Source: Desulfoluna butyratoxydans (GTDB lineage Bacteria > Desulfobacterota > Desulfobacteria > Desulfobacterales > Desulfolunaceae). Taken from it: a stretch of DNA of 64,000 nt. Positions 25,315 through 34,078 of the stretch are shown one piece after another. A program made the translations under genes and the position numbers. The notes beneath the pieces are model-generated. The model did not search any database and was not told the DNA's origin. It worked only from the letters and a program-made list of their open reading frames with translations. Positions within the stretch are counted from its first letter, which is position 1; every line of letters begins with the position of its first letter. The stretch is taken from contig NZ_CAADHO010000010.1 in NCBI RefSeq assembly GCF_900699765.1, positions 124,001-188,000 of the forward strand, read 5' to 3'.

Positions 25315-25809
25315 GTGTCGTTGGTTTTTCGAAATGCGCAGTTGAGTGATGTGGATGTGTGTCATCGTATTGAGTCCTCGCGGTACCCGGAAGATGAAGC
25401 GGCGAGCAGGGAGAACATCGAAAGGCGGATTGCTGCTTTTGCCGAGGGGTTCCTTGTGGCTGAGCGGCAGGGGGAGGTTATCGGCTTTGTGAACGGCGGG
25501 GCCACCTCCAAGGTGGATCTTGCCGATGAGGAGATCAAGGCGATGATCGGCCATGATCCCAAGGGGGAGAACTTGGTGATCATGTCGGTTGTGGTGGATG
25601 AGTCCGTGGCCGGAACCGGCGTTGCCGGGCAGCTCATGAGGGCCTATGTGGCCAGGGCCTGGGAACAGGGACGCAAAAGCATTTTTCTTCTCTGCAAGAC
25701 CCACCTCATCTCTTTTTATGAAAAATTCGGATTCCGGTGGATCTGCAAGTCAAACTCCACCCACGGTGGTGCCGAGTGGCACGAGATGGCCGCTGAGGTT
25801 TCCGCTTAA
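25315..25809 (+). CDS. GNAT-family N-acetyltransferase
   Basis: 164 residues. GTG start at 25315 with AAGGAG 11 bases upstream. The acetyl-CoA site is seen in NLVIMSVVVDESVAGTGVAGQLMRAYVARA, the V-x-x-x-x-x-G-x-G/A motif of the family, followed by the usual FLLCKTHLISFYEKFGF strand-helix. The substrate is unknown; the closest family pattern is the arylalkylamine-type acetyltransferases that act on small amines. It ends at a strong two-way terminator shared with panF. Confidence 0.85.
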   Translation: MSLVFRNAQLSDVDVCHRIESSRYPEDEAASRENIERRIAAFAEGFLVAERQGEVIGFVNGGATSKVDLADEEIKAMIGHDPKGENLVIMSVVVDESVAGTGVAGQLMRAYVARAWEQGRKSIFLLCKTHLISFYEKFGFRWICKSNSTHGGAEWHEMAAEVSA

Positions 25810-25835
25810 TAGGTTCCCATCAATTCGACCAAATA

Positions 25836-25871
25836 AAAACACCCCGCAAGAGCGATCTTGCGGGGTGTTTT
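25836..25871. terminator. Bidirectional terminator
   Basis: Perfect 16-bp stem, arms 25836-25851 and 25856-25871, loop GCGA; four As at one foot and four Ts at the other. It lies between the convergent GNAT and panF genes and can serve both. Confidence 0.9.
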
Positions 25872-25886
25872 GGTTTATTGAGCTTG

Positions 25887-27377
25887 TCAGTCACCGGTTC
25901 CCCAGAAGAGATCCAGGGTGGTTTTGCCTGGCTTGGGGTTGAGGAGGCTCACAAGGACAAAGACGCCCAGGGTGATGGCCAGGACCGGGACAATGACGTG
26001 CATGCCGGCCACCCGCTTGACGTAGACGGCAAAGAGGAAGTAGGAGGCCACGCCCACGACCATGGAAGCCAGGGCGCCTTCGGCGTTGGCCCGTTTCCAG
26101 TAGAGGCCGAGGACCAGGGGCCAGAGAAAAGCGGCCTGGAGCCCTCCGAAGGCAAAGAGGTTGAGCCAGACGATGAGGTCCGGCGGGTTGAAGGATGCAC
26201 CGAAAACAATGAGCCCCAGGATTGCCGTGGTGTAGACGCTGAGGCGTTTCACCATGGGGCGTCCGGACTCGTCTGCGTCGTCTGTTCCCGGGACCTCTTT
26301 TTTGACGTAGGTGATGTAGAGGTCCTTGACGATGGTGGCCGATGCGAGGATGAGCTGGGAGTCAATGGTGCTCATGATGGCGGCCAGGGGGCCTGCCAGG
26401 AAGATCCCGGCAAACATGGGGGGCAGGACCTTGAGGGTGAGGGCGGGCATGATCTTGTCTCCTGCGGTGAGGCCGGGCACGATGACCCTGCCGAAGGCCC
26501 CGCACAGGTGCATGCCGAGCATGAGAAAGCCCAGGACAAAGGTACCCACGATGATGGCCCGGTGCATGGCGCGGCTGTCCTTGTAGCCGAAACAGCGCAC
26601 CGCCGTGTGGGGGATGCCGATGACCCCGAAGCAGACCAGCACCCAGAAGGAGAGGATAAAGGGTTTGTTCAGGAATCCGTTGGGGCCTGCCGGGGTGATA
26701 AGGGCCGGGTCCACGGCCTGGAGGGAGGCCACCAGGTTGGGGATCCCGCCGCCTGCCTTGATGACTCCGGCCAGCAGGGCCGTGGTGCCCACGAGCATCA
26801 CCACGCCCTGGACGGCGTCGGTGAGGGCCACGGCCCGGAACCCGCCGATGGTGGTGTAGAGCACCACGGTGGAAGCAAAGATGACAAGGCCGGTGTTGTA
26901 GGAGAGGCCGGTCATGCCCTCAAAGAGCCGGGCACCGCCCACGAACTGGGCCACCATGGCGGCGATGAAGAAGATCACCAGGGCCAGGGAACCGAAAATC
27001 ACCACCCACTGGTTGTCGTAGCGGGCGCGCAGGATGTCGTTGATGGTGACCGCGTTGATGCGCCGTGCGATGATGGCGTATTTTTTGCCCAGCACCGACA
27101 GGGAGAGCCAGGCCGCAGGCAGCTGGATCATGGCCAGGAGTACCCATCCCAGGCCCATTTTATAGGCGACACCGGGGCCTCCCACAAAGCTGCTGGCGCT
27201 GGTGTAGGTGGCCACCAGGGTCATGGCCAGGACAAAGCCGCCCATCTGACGGCTGCCGATAAAGTACTCCTCCAGGAAGTTGCCGCTCTTGGAGAGGATC
27301 CGGTTGGCGTAAGCGGCCAGGAGGTAGACCAGAACCAGATAGATGGCAAGGGGGATGATGAGGGCGGGTTGCATCAT
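25887..27377 (-). CDS. panF: Sodium/pantothenate symporter
   Basis: 496 residues of the solute:sodium symporter family with about 13 membrane helices. It resembles E. coli PanF along its length, including EYFIGSRQMGGFVLAMTLVATY near residues 37-58, SSFVGGPGVAYKMGLGWVLL, and FGVIGIPHTAVRCFGYKDS. It imports pantothenate, the precursor of coenzyme A, with Na+. The start overlaps the end of yhdT by 4 bases, a translationally coupled pair also known in enterobacteria. Confidence 0.93.
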   Translation of the reverse strand: MMQPALIIPLAIYLVLVYLLAAYANRILSKSGNFLEEYFIGSRQMGGFVLAMTLVATYTSASSFVGGPGVAYKMGLGWVLLAMIQLPAAWLSLSVLGKKYAIIARRINAVTINDILRARYDNQWVVIFGSLALVIFFIAAMVAQFVGGARLFEGMTGLSYNTGLVIFASTVVLYTTIGGFRAVALTDAVQGVVMLVGTTALLAGVIKAGGGIPNLVASLQAVDPALITPAGPNGFLNKPFILSFWVLVCFGVIGIPHTAVRCFGYKDSRAMHRAIIVGTFVLGFLMLGMHLCGAFGRVIVPGLTAGDKIMPALTLKVLPPMFAGIFLAGPLAAIMSTIDSQLILASATIVKDLYITYVKKEVPGTDDADESGRPMVKRLSVYTTAILGLIVFGASFNPPDLIVWLNLFAFGGLQAAFLWPLVLGLYWKRANAEGALASMVVGVASYFLFAVYVKRVAGMHVIVPVLAITLGVFVLVSLLNPKPGKTTLDLFWGTGD

Positions 27378-27661
27378 GCCTCACCTCCTTTGGCCTTGTC
27401 GGCTTTTTCCAGGGAGACCTCCCTGAACAGGAACCGCACCATCAGGGCTGCCAGTATGGCAAAGAGGAGAAATCCCACCACGCAGCTGTAGAAAAACCAG
27501 GCCGGGAGTCCCAGGACATAGGTATACTCGGAGACGGGCTTGTCCCCGAATCCGTAAGCGGTGGCATACCACCAGATAAAATAGGCCAGGCTCAAGGCAA
27601 CGGCAATGGCCGCCTCTTTGTTGGCCTGGATAAAGCGTTTGTCTGTTTGGCGTTTCTTCAA
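27374..27661 (-). CDS. yhdT: YhdT-family small membrane protein
   Basis: 95 residues with the TTG start at 27661-27659, chosen for the GGGGGAAGG just ahead and because similarity to YhdT begins at KKRQTDKRFIQANKEA; an ATG at 27736 would add 25 unsupported residues. Two membrane helices: AIAVALSLAYFIWWYATAY and PAWFFYSCVVGFLLFAILAAL. YhdT (DUF997) is habitually encoded with PanF and may help its assembly or stability, but its role is not settled. Confidence 0.85.
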   Translation of the reverse strand: MKKRQTDKRFIQANKEAAIAVALSLAYFIWWYATAYGFGDKPVSEYTYVLGLPAWFFYSCVVGFLLFAILAALMVRFLFREVSLEKADKAKGGEA

Positions 27662-27865
27662 AACCCTTCCCCCTTGAAAAATCAGCAGAATCGATATCTG
27701 TCCGCGTGGCAGATCAACGTACGGCAAGTCATCCATTGATCATCCACCGCGCCCTGCACCATAGGTTGCGGCACTATACCATGGAGGGTCGAGGTATGAC
27801 CACTGGATTTCAAAAATAGAACATCCATTCCTTTTGCCTGTCCGGGGGAGGGGAACATTCGGGAA

Positions 27866-28087
27866 TATGAGGAAGGGTGCCCTTGCGCACCGCCGAAGCG
27901 CCGCATCGCTCACCAAAGCCGATGAGGTTGGTGGGTTTTTGCATCGTATAAACTAAGGAGAAGGGTGTAGATTCCCCGGGACCATGGTGCGCAAGCACAC
28001 CATACGGTGTGACGCGTGAATATCGGTGTCGGGGGTATGAGGTGGGTGCCCTTGCGCACCGCCCATCAAATCCGATGCGGTTGGTGG
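27866..28087 (+). repeat. Two-copy direct repeat
   Basis: A block starting TATGAGG and containing GGTGCCCTTGCGCACCGCC occurs at 27866-27894 and 28036-28063. In both copies it is followed by CCGATG(A/C)GGTTGGTGG, ending at 27934 and 28087. GGTGC..GCACC within the block is a palindrome. 27737-28118 has no gene. Confidence 0.65.
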
Positions 28088-28118
28088 TTTGTTGTACAGG
28101 GCTTTCCCTTCGCCAAAC

Positions 28119-28157
28119 AAAAAAGGCCGGGAGATCCCGGGGAGGGATATCCCGGCC
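28119..28157 (-). terminator. Terminator of the porin gene
   Basis: On the minus strand the arms 28157-28146 and 28136-28125 pair over 12 bases with one mismatch and are followed by TTTTTT (28124-28119). Confidence 0.8.
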
Positions 28158-28221
28158 CCATTCCACTGGTCAAGGCCGGATTGGGTAGCCGAGGAGGCGG
28201 CCTCTTACAGGGAGGGGGAAG

Positions 28222-29769
28222 CTAGAAGAAGAACTCCAGTTTGTGGTACAGAGCGTAGGTGTCTTCTGTGGCGGTGCCGCCGCTGCGATCTTCCCAGTAA
28301 TCACCTGCCTGTAGGAAGGCTGCCACGCCGGTGTAGACGAGGTTGTCCATGATGTTCCAGGTGAGGGTCAGGTCGTATTCGATGCCGTGGTCGTCGTCGA
28401 CGTTGGCCGGGGTGTCATCGGCCTGGGAGCTGGCGATGAGGGCGCCCAGGTTCACGGTGTTGTCAAAGCAGGTGTAGTTGACCCCTGCGTACATCATGCG
28501 GTAGCCGTCCAGTACCGCAGTGTAAGCGGTGCCGAAGCCGTCGCCGATGAGGTTGCCCAGGCCGTCGCCCAGGGTGGTGTTCATGCCGTGCTCGTCACTG
28601 GTGAGGATAAAGGCCTTGGCCCAGTCCGAGCCCGGGGCCACGTAGCCCATGTTGCCGATGTCGTCATCATCGTAGTCGGCGTCGCCGGTGGTGATGGCGT
28701 ACCCGGCCTGGAGGGTGAAGTCCGCGATGTCGTAGCGGAGCTCCCCGAACCAGGCGTAGCCTTCCACGTCTCGTGTGGAATTGTTTTTGTCATATTCGGT
28801 TTCCCCGAATATATAATCGAGTTCGGTTGTGATTCCTAAAGGTCCGAATTTACCATCGAAGTAAGGCGCCAGGAGGAATACTTCGGCTTCGGTGGTGCCA
28901 CCGCGAGCAGCGCCGTCCCAAGCAGCTAATGCGGTGATAGCATCTGTACTACCATATTGTTCAGCACTTGTTTTTGCAGAAAGAGCCTGAACACCGTACG
29001 CAGCAGCTTCAGTCGCATTACCTGCAGCAGCGGCCGCAGCGGCTAATGCGCTATAATTCGCTGCAAAAGCAGCATATCGCTCGGCTGATGCTTTGTCGGA
29101 TAAAGCTTGATCTAATCCCCCCGCCTTTTCGATATCCATGAATTTCATTGCCTGACCTGGATCTTGGAAATAATTAAAATGATAAAAAGCGGTGAGCAGG
29201 CCCGTGCTGTACTTTTTGGTCTTGTAGGTGGCGCCGATGTAGTACTTGTCGTTATCGTCATTGGTGATGTCGCTTTTGGCGTTTTCCGTGACCTTTTCGG
29301 CCACGGCTCCGATGTAGAGTTTGTTCTCGCCGATGGGGATGGGGGTGACGAGCTTGATGCGGTCGGTGTCGGTCTCGTCGTCGGACCAGCTGGTGCCCCA
29401 GACCACACCCTGCATGCGGCCGATGGAGAGGAGGCCGATGGGGGTGATGATTTCCGCGTAGGCACGGTCGAAGTCAAAGTTGTCGTCGTCTTCGTTGTTG
29501 TCAAAGGCGGAGTCCCTGGAACTGAGGACCTTGTCCAGGGCGTCGAAGCGGGTGATGATCTTGATGTTGTCGGTGATCTGGGCCTCGGTGAGGACACGAA
29601 GCCGCATTTCCCTGAAGCTTTCGGTGGAGTCGCTCTTCTGCAATGTGGGGTTCTCGTTGTTAACGCCTTCGAACTGGAGGCTGCCGCTTATATCCAGATC
29701 CAGGGCGAGGGCTGGGGAAGCAATCAGCATCGAAAGAACGAGGGGAAGGAAAAGCAGGCATCGTCTCAT
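28222..29769 (-). CDS. Outer-membrane beta-barrel porin-like protein
   Basis: 515 residues from the ATG at 29769-29767, which has AGGAG 8 bases ahead; a frame extending to 29832 lacks a signal. Signal peptide MRRCLLFLPLVLSMLIASPALA. The mature chain alternates polar and hydrophobic residues and ends in KLEFFF, the aromatic end typical of barrels inserted by BamA. Many Asp-rich turns (NNEDDDNFDFD, DADYDDDDIG) suggest cation- or Ca-binding loops. An Ala/Ser-rich segment near residues 202-290, including a run of seven Ala in LAAAAAAAGNATEAAAYG, interrupts the barrel pattern and uses more A/T-ending codons than its flanks. Substrate unknown. Strong promoter and terminator: a single-gene unit. Confidence 0.82.
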   Translation of the reverse strand: MRRCLLFLPLVLSMLIASPALALDLDISGSLQFEGVNNENPTLQKSDSTESFREMRLRVLTEAQITDNIKIITRFDALDKVLSSRDSAFDNNEDDDNFDFDRAYAEIITPIGLLSIGRMQGVVWGTSWSDDETDTDRIKLVTPIPIGENKLYIGAVAEKVTENAKSDITNDDNDKYYIGATYKTKKYSTGLLTAFYHFNYFQDPGQAMKFMDIEKAGGLDQALSDKASAERYAAFAANYSALAAAAAAAGNATEAAAYGVQALSAKTSAEQYGSTDAITALAAWDGAARGGTTEAEVFLLAPYFDGKFGPLGITTELDYIFGETEYDKNNSTRDVEGYAWFGELRYDIADFTLQAGYAITTGDADYDDDDIGNMGYVAPGSDWAKAFILTSDEHGMNTTLGDGLGNLIGDGFGTAYTAVLDGYRMMYAGVNYTCFDNTVNLGALIASSQADDTPANVDDDHGIEYDLTLTWNIMDNLVYTGVAAFLQAGDYWEDRSGGTATEDTYALYHKLEFFF

Positions 29770-29922
29770 GTTTTCGTCTCCTTTGAGTGACATAGGTACC
29801 GGTGTGTGACCTGAAGTAAGGCACATAAACAACGTTTTGTGTCGGCGCGACTCAAAACCGGATCCGCCATGGGCAATGTCTCAAAATAACTCAACTGAGG
29901 GAGATGTTAGTATGCGTAAACG

Positions 29923-29951
29923 ATGTTATTTTACCCGAAATTAAATGTCAA
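29923..29951 (-). promoter_or_regulatory. Sigma-70-type promoter of porin gene
   Basis: TTGACA (29951-29946), 17 bases, TAACAT (29928-29923) on the minus strand. It predicts a leader of about 147 bases. The rest of 29770-30195 shows only the hairpin at 30113-30162. Confidence 0.7.
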
Positions 29952-30112
29952 GTGCTATCGCAAGTAACGACAAGCTTTTTACGGGTGTCTTATTAAGCGA
30001 AATCAAGATGCCTTTCTGTGGAGTGTTGAGGGAACTTTTCCTCAAAAACAGGGGGAGCGGGAAGGGCGTTTGGGGTGGCGGGTCTTTTTTCTTATATACC
30101 TCCTTCGAGCAG

Positions 30113-30162
30113 CCGGGTGATGTATCCGAATTGAGGCGGTCCTTTGGCGGATAGTCACCCGG
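30113..30162. other. Long hairpin downstream of DMT transporter gene
   Basis: CCGGGTGA (30113-30120) pairs with TCACCCGG (30155-30162), and inside TATCCG pairs with CGGATA. It follows the transporter gene on the minus strand but has no T run. Confidence 0.5.
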
Positions 30163-30195
30163 TGATGGCATGGAGGGGCGGAAAAATGATCCTTA

Positions 30196-31098
30196 TTATC
30201 CCCTGGCGGTGGGCGTGTTTTTTTTCGGGGCCATGGCCAGGTAGACGTTGCCCCCGAAGATGAGAAAGGCTCCGAGCCACCCGACGAGGGTGAGGGCGGG
30301 TTCAGCGGCGATGACAGGGCCCAGGAGTGCGGCCAGGAGGATGCGGGAAGACGAGATGATGCTTCCCTCCACGGCGGTGACGAACCGGAACCCGAAGGTG
30401 ATGAAGACCTGCCCCATGACGCTCACCACCGAACAGAGGCCCACAAAGAAGAGGGCCTTGCCGCCGGGCCAGACAATGCGATCCCGGAAGAGAAGAAAGA
30501 TGATGACACACCCCAGGGCGAACATGAAAAAGAGGGTGGTCTCCGTGGAGTGGACCCGTCGCGAGAGGTTGAGATAGATAATGGCCACCGACGCGCTGAT
30601 GCCCGAGCCCAGCCCCCAGAGGGAGTTAACGTTGAAATGGGAGAAGAGGCCGCTGTGGACCATGTCCGGCACGAGGATCATCACCACCCCGGCAAAGGCG
30701 ATGAGAACCACGCCGATGGAGGCGAAGCTGCGCTCATCCTTCAGGGTAAACCAGCTCACCAGGGCCACGAACAGCGGGTAGGTCATGTTGAGGATGTTCC
30801 CCTCGGCCACGCTGGTGAGGTCCACGGCTTTGAAAAAACAGTAGACGGCCATGGTGTTGGCCACGGTCCTGCCGATGAGGTAGTGCCAGTTCACGGGCTT
30901 GGGCGGGCGTTTTTTCATGAGAAGGAGGACGCCGACCATGACGAACCCCAGGAAAAAGCGTCCGAAGACGAAGTTGGCCGAATCGATGGTCACCCCGCTG
31001 AGCCTGGCCCATCTGAGGGCGGCGGTGGCGAGGTAGAAGCAGACGGCCGATGCAAAGACCGATGAAAATCCGAGTAATTTGTTGGACGGCTGGCTCAT
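30196..31098 (-). CDS. EamA/DMT-family transporter
   Basis: 300 residues with about ten membrane helices in two EamA halves (~8-140 and ~155-290), the second opening at NSLWGLGSGISASVAIIYLNLS. Family proteins export or exchange metabolites such as amino acids or nucleotides. Signs of the family are FLGFVMVGVLLL, the helix-3 stretch NTMAVYCFFKAVDLTSVAEGNIL and the mirrored GFRFVTAVEGSIISSSRILLAALLGPVIAAEP. The substrate cannot be named. It is encoded alone. Confidence 0.88.
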   Translation of the reverse strand: MSQPSNKLLGFSSVFASAVCFYLATAALRWARLSGVTIDSANFVFGRFFLGFVMVGVLLLMKKRPPKPVNWHYLIGRTVANTMAVYCFFKAVDLTSVAEGNILNMTYPLFVALVSWFTLKDERSFASIGVVLIAFAGVVMILVPDMVHSGLFSHFNVNSLWGLGSGISASVAIIYLNLSRRVHSTETTLFFMFALGCVIIFLLFRDRIVWPGGKALFFVGLCSVVSVMGQVFITFGFRFVTAVEGSIISSSRILLAALLGPVIAAEPALTLVGWLGAFLIFGGNVYLAMAPKKNTPTARG

Positions 31099-31449
31099 AA
31101 GGCAATGGCTCGGGCGGGCATGCCCGTATTTTTTTTATAAGGTGGTGCCGGGATGTCATCAGGGCCAACGGGTCACAAGGGGATCATTCCTGAGGGCGAC
31201 GAGGGCAACGCGGCAGGGAGGGGACTCGGGCGGCTCTGTGCCGTGCTTTTGTCCCGTGCCGGTCATTCGGCCTGCTGCCCCTAGGCAACCATGCCGAATG
31301 AGGTCCTTAGATATGCCCTATTGCGGGAATTGTCAATGGGTATGGACTTTTGAAACCAAACCCTGTTTAATGTTCGTGTCCGCATCCCCTCACGGGATCT
31401 GTTTCTCACCCTTCACGCTGACACATCCTGTTTTTCGGAGAGACCGATC
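31099..31449. other. Intergenic region between DMT transporter and fusion gene
   Basis: 351 bases without a gene. Two structures: CGGGC-AT-GCCCG followed by TATTTTTTTT near 31119-31140 on the plus strand, close to the transporter start, and an inverted repeat TCATTCGGC (31263-31271) with GCCGAATGA (31293-31301). Confidence 0.4.
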
Positions 31450-33621
31450 ATGAACCGATTTGCCTTTCATTCCACCGGACTGGCCATCAAAGCCATCTAT
31501 GACATGGCCCGCGCCCGGGTGAACCTCTACGGTGAGGAAAACATCCCCGACGGGTCCGTCATCTTTGCCGTCAACCACTTCACCCGTATTGAAACCATTT
31601 TCCTCCCCCTGCACCTTCAGAAACTCACGGGGGTGCCCGTGTGGTCCCTGGCGGATGCCGCCCTGTTCAAAGGGTTCGTGGGGGACTTCATCAGCGAGGC
31701 CGGGGCGGTTTCCACGCGGGATCCGGACCGGGACCGGCTCATGGTGAAGAGCCTGCTCACCGGTGAGGCCAACTGGGTGATTTTTCCGGAAGGGCGCATG
31801 GTCAAGACCAAGAAGATCTACGAAAACGGGGAGTTCGTGATCCGCGCAGAGGAAGGCCCTCACCCCCCCCGCACCGGCGCAGCCACCCTGGGCCTGCGCA
31901 CGGAGTTTTACAGGGAGCGCCTGAAGGTGATGCAGGAGAAGAAGCCCGAAGAGTACCTGCGCCTGCTGGCGATGTTCGGCATGGAGGCATCCGAGGCCAG
32001 GTTGGACCAGGCCACCTCCATCGTGCCGGTGAACATCACCTATTACCCCTTGCGGGCCCGGGAATCCATCATCAGCCGCATCACCGGTTCCCTGCTGGAT
32101 AACCCCTCCACCCGTACCCTGGAAGAGCTCATGACCGAGGGGAGCATGCTCCTGGACGGGGTGGACGTGGATGTCCGGTTCGGCAAGCCCATCAAGGTGC
32201 GGCCCTATCTCAAGAACCCGGTGGTGGCCTGGGACATTGCCACCACCGACCCCATCAACTTCGACGACCCCATCAACTCCAGGGATGTTCTCCGGGAAGC
32301 CTCGCGTACCTTGATGAAGGCCTACATGAGGGCCATCTACAGCATGACCACGGTGAACCACGACCACATCTTCGCCCTGCTGATGATGCGCCACAGAAGC
32401 GATTACATTGACCCCATGGATCTGAAGACCCGGGCCTTTGTGGTGAGCGACTGGCTTCGCAAGCAGATCGGGATCTACATCCACTCCAGCCTGGAGGATT
32501 CCCAGAGCCACCTCCTCACCGACGATCGGTACGAAAAATTTTCCAACATCATGGAGGTGGCCGAGGCCAAGGGGGTGGTGAGAAGGAGCGAAGAGGGGGA
32601 CATCATCCGCAACACCGAGCTGTTGGGGGATGAAGGGCAGTTTCATACCCTGCGCATCCAGAATCCTTTGATGGTGATGGCCAACGAGGTGGAGCCCCTG
32701 ACGGATTTCACCGCCTTTGTGGACCAGGTGGCCCGGGAGCCTGCTGCCCAGGTGCGGCGGCGGATTTTCGGGCTGTTGATGGAGAAGGGAATCAACGACT
32801 TCACCAAAGACCGCGAGGCCTTTTTCATTGACGGAGAGACCAAGCCCGCGGAGATCGGGAGTCCCTGTCTCCTCAAGGGGGACGAGGAGAGGCGGGGTGT
32901 CCTTCTCGTCCACGGGTACATGGCGGCCCCGGCAGAAGTCAGGGGCCTTGCCGACGAACTTCAGCGCCATGGCTACTGGGTTTACATGCCGCGGCTCCAG
33001 GGGCACGGCACCGCCCCCGAGGACCTCGCCGAGCAGCGCTACCTGAACTGGGTTGTCTCGGTGGAAGAGGGGTACGCCCTGTTGAAGAACATGTGCGACA
33101 CCCTGTTTGTGGGGGGCTTTTCCATGGGCGCGGGGCTGGCCCTGGACCTTGTGACCCGCATTGCCGGTGCCGACGAGGTGAAAGGGGTCTTTGCCGTGGC
33201 TCCGCCCATGAAGCTTCAGGACTATTCCAGCCGGTTCGTGCCGGCGGTGGACACCTGGAATGCTCTCATGAAGCGCTTGCGCATCGATCGGGTGCGCAAG
33301 GAGTTCATCGAGAACCGGCCTGAGAACCCCCACATCAACTACGCGCGCAACCCTGTCTCCGGGATCCGGGAGATTGATCGCCTCATGGACCAGCTGGCGC
33401 CCAAGCTGGGGGAGATCTCCATGCCCGCCCTCATCGTGCAGTCGGCCCGGGATCCTGTGGTGAGCCCCAAGGGAAGCCGGAAGATTTTTGACCGCATCGC
33501 CTCCGAAGACAAGGAGTACCGACTTTTCAATTTTTCCCGACATGGGATTCTTCTTCATGAGGGGAGCGAAAAGGTCTACCGGGCCGTGGTCGAGTTCCTG
33601 GCCGACCACCGGCAGGGTTAA
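31450..33621 (+). CDS. Fused PlsC-like acyltransferase and alpha/beta hydrolase
   Basis: 723 residues. Residues ~25-260 form a glycerolphosphate-acyltransferase-like domain: NHFTRIE (42-48) at the place of the NHx4D box, with Glu in place of Asp, and FPEGRM (112-117). A helical middle (~270-470) has no fold I recognise. Residues ~480-720 are an alpha/beta hydrolase close to carboxylesterase/monoacylglycerol lipase: HGYMAAP near 488, nucleophile GFSMGAG with Ser558, acid in QSARDPVVSP and His in FSRHGILLHEG. No signal peptide. Inference: one protein joins transfer and cleavage of acyl groups in lipid or storage-lipid turnover. Alternatively the acyltransferase half is inactive and only binds lipid. 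Confidence 0.85.
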   Translation: MNRFAFHSTGLAIKAIYDMARARVNLYGEENIPDGSVIFAVNHFTRIETIFLPLHLQKLTGVPVWSLADAALFKGFVGDFISEAGAVSTRDPDRDRLMVKSLLTGEANWVIFPEGRMVKTKKIYENGEFVIRAEEGPHPPRTGAATLGLRTEFYRERLKVMQEKKPEEYLRLLAMFGMEASEARLDQATSIVPVNITYYPLRARESIISRITGSLLDNPSTRTLEELMTEGSMLLDGVDVDVRFGKPIKVRPYLKNPVVAWDIATTDPINFDDPINSRDVLREASRTLMKAYMRAIYSMTTVNHDHIFALLMMRHRSDYIDPMDLKTRAFVVSDWLRKQIGIYIHSSLEDSQSHLLTDDRYEKFSNIMEVAEAKGVVRRSEEGDIIRNTELLGDEGQFHTLRIQNPLMVMANEVEPLTDFTAFVDQVAREPAAQVRRRIFGLLMEKGINDFTKDREAFFIDGETKPAEIGSPCLLKGDEERRGVLLVHGYMAAPAEVRGLADELQRHGYWVYMPRLQGHGTAPEDLAEQRYLNWVVSVEEGYALLKNMCDTLFVGGFSMGAGLALDLVTRIAGADEVKGVFAVAPPMKLQDYSSRFVPAVDTWNALMKRLRIDRVRKEFIENRPENPHINYARNPVSGIREIDRLMDQLAPKLGEISMPALIVQSARDPVVSPKGSRKIFDRIASEDKEYRLFNFSRHGILLHEGSEKVYRAVVEFLADHRQG

Positions 33622-33636
33622 CGCATTTAGATTTTT

Positions 33637-33702
33637 GCCTCCGGCGGCCCTGCCGGGGGCCAAACGTTTGCCAATTTAGATGCCTTGGGTTTGACAAACA
33701 GG
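33637..33702 (+). repeat. GCCTCCGGCGG repeat module, copy left of glnS
   Basis: A 29-base block (33637-33665), identical to 35771-35799, is followed after a variable stretch by GTTTGACAAACAGG (33689-33702), which the second copy also carries. The two copies lie on both sides of glnS in the same orientation. Confidence 0.7.
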
Positions 33703-33762
33703 TTTTGTTTTTTGAAGATGCGTTACTACAGAGCATAGCCCCTCTTCTTTATTTAATTTATA

Positions 33763-33807
33763 AAGGCGCTTATCTCCAGCCCCTGCGGGGCTTGAGATAA
33801 GCGCCTT
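33763..33807. other. Very long perfect hairpin
   Basis: AAGGCGCTTATCTC (33763-33776) pairs with its exact complement at 33794-33807; inside, AGCCCC pairs with GGGGCT around TGC. A 20-bp stem with a single mismatch, without a T run. 33622-34078 has no gene; an inverted copy of the CGCCGGAGGC core is at 33851-33860. Confidence 0.7.
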
Positions 33808-34078
33808 GATTACCGGAAAGTTTTTGCGGAGCTTTTTTCAAAAAGCGACCCGCCGGAGGCAACTGATTTTTTAAATGCGTTGCCCCTGCGGCCACCGGTT
33901 ATTCCTTTTGTGTTGGCACGGGGGTTGTGATAAAAATATCGATTTTGAGCAGAAGACCGCCGCAGGGGAGACGGGACTTCCTTCACGCAGGAAGGGTCCG
34001 CTCGCTGCCGCTTTTTCATACATTTCAGACGACACCATCACACAACAACGGGTGTGAGCCAACAGGGAGCTGCCGTAC

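Noticed and set aside
25878..27491. 537-codon plus-strand frame antisense to panF
   Set aside because: It has no membrane helices or motifs and is Gly/His/Asp-rich; panF is clearly the real gene.
27866..28087. Possible CRISPR array
   Set aside because: Only two imperfect copies, with a 141-base spacer and internal divergence; no cas genes are present.
31390..33663. 757-codon minus-strand reading frame antisense to the fusion gene
   Set aside because: It mirrors a gene with clear catalytic motifs; the antisense translation is His/Gly/Val-rich with no family signature, as expected in GC-rich DNA.
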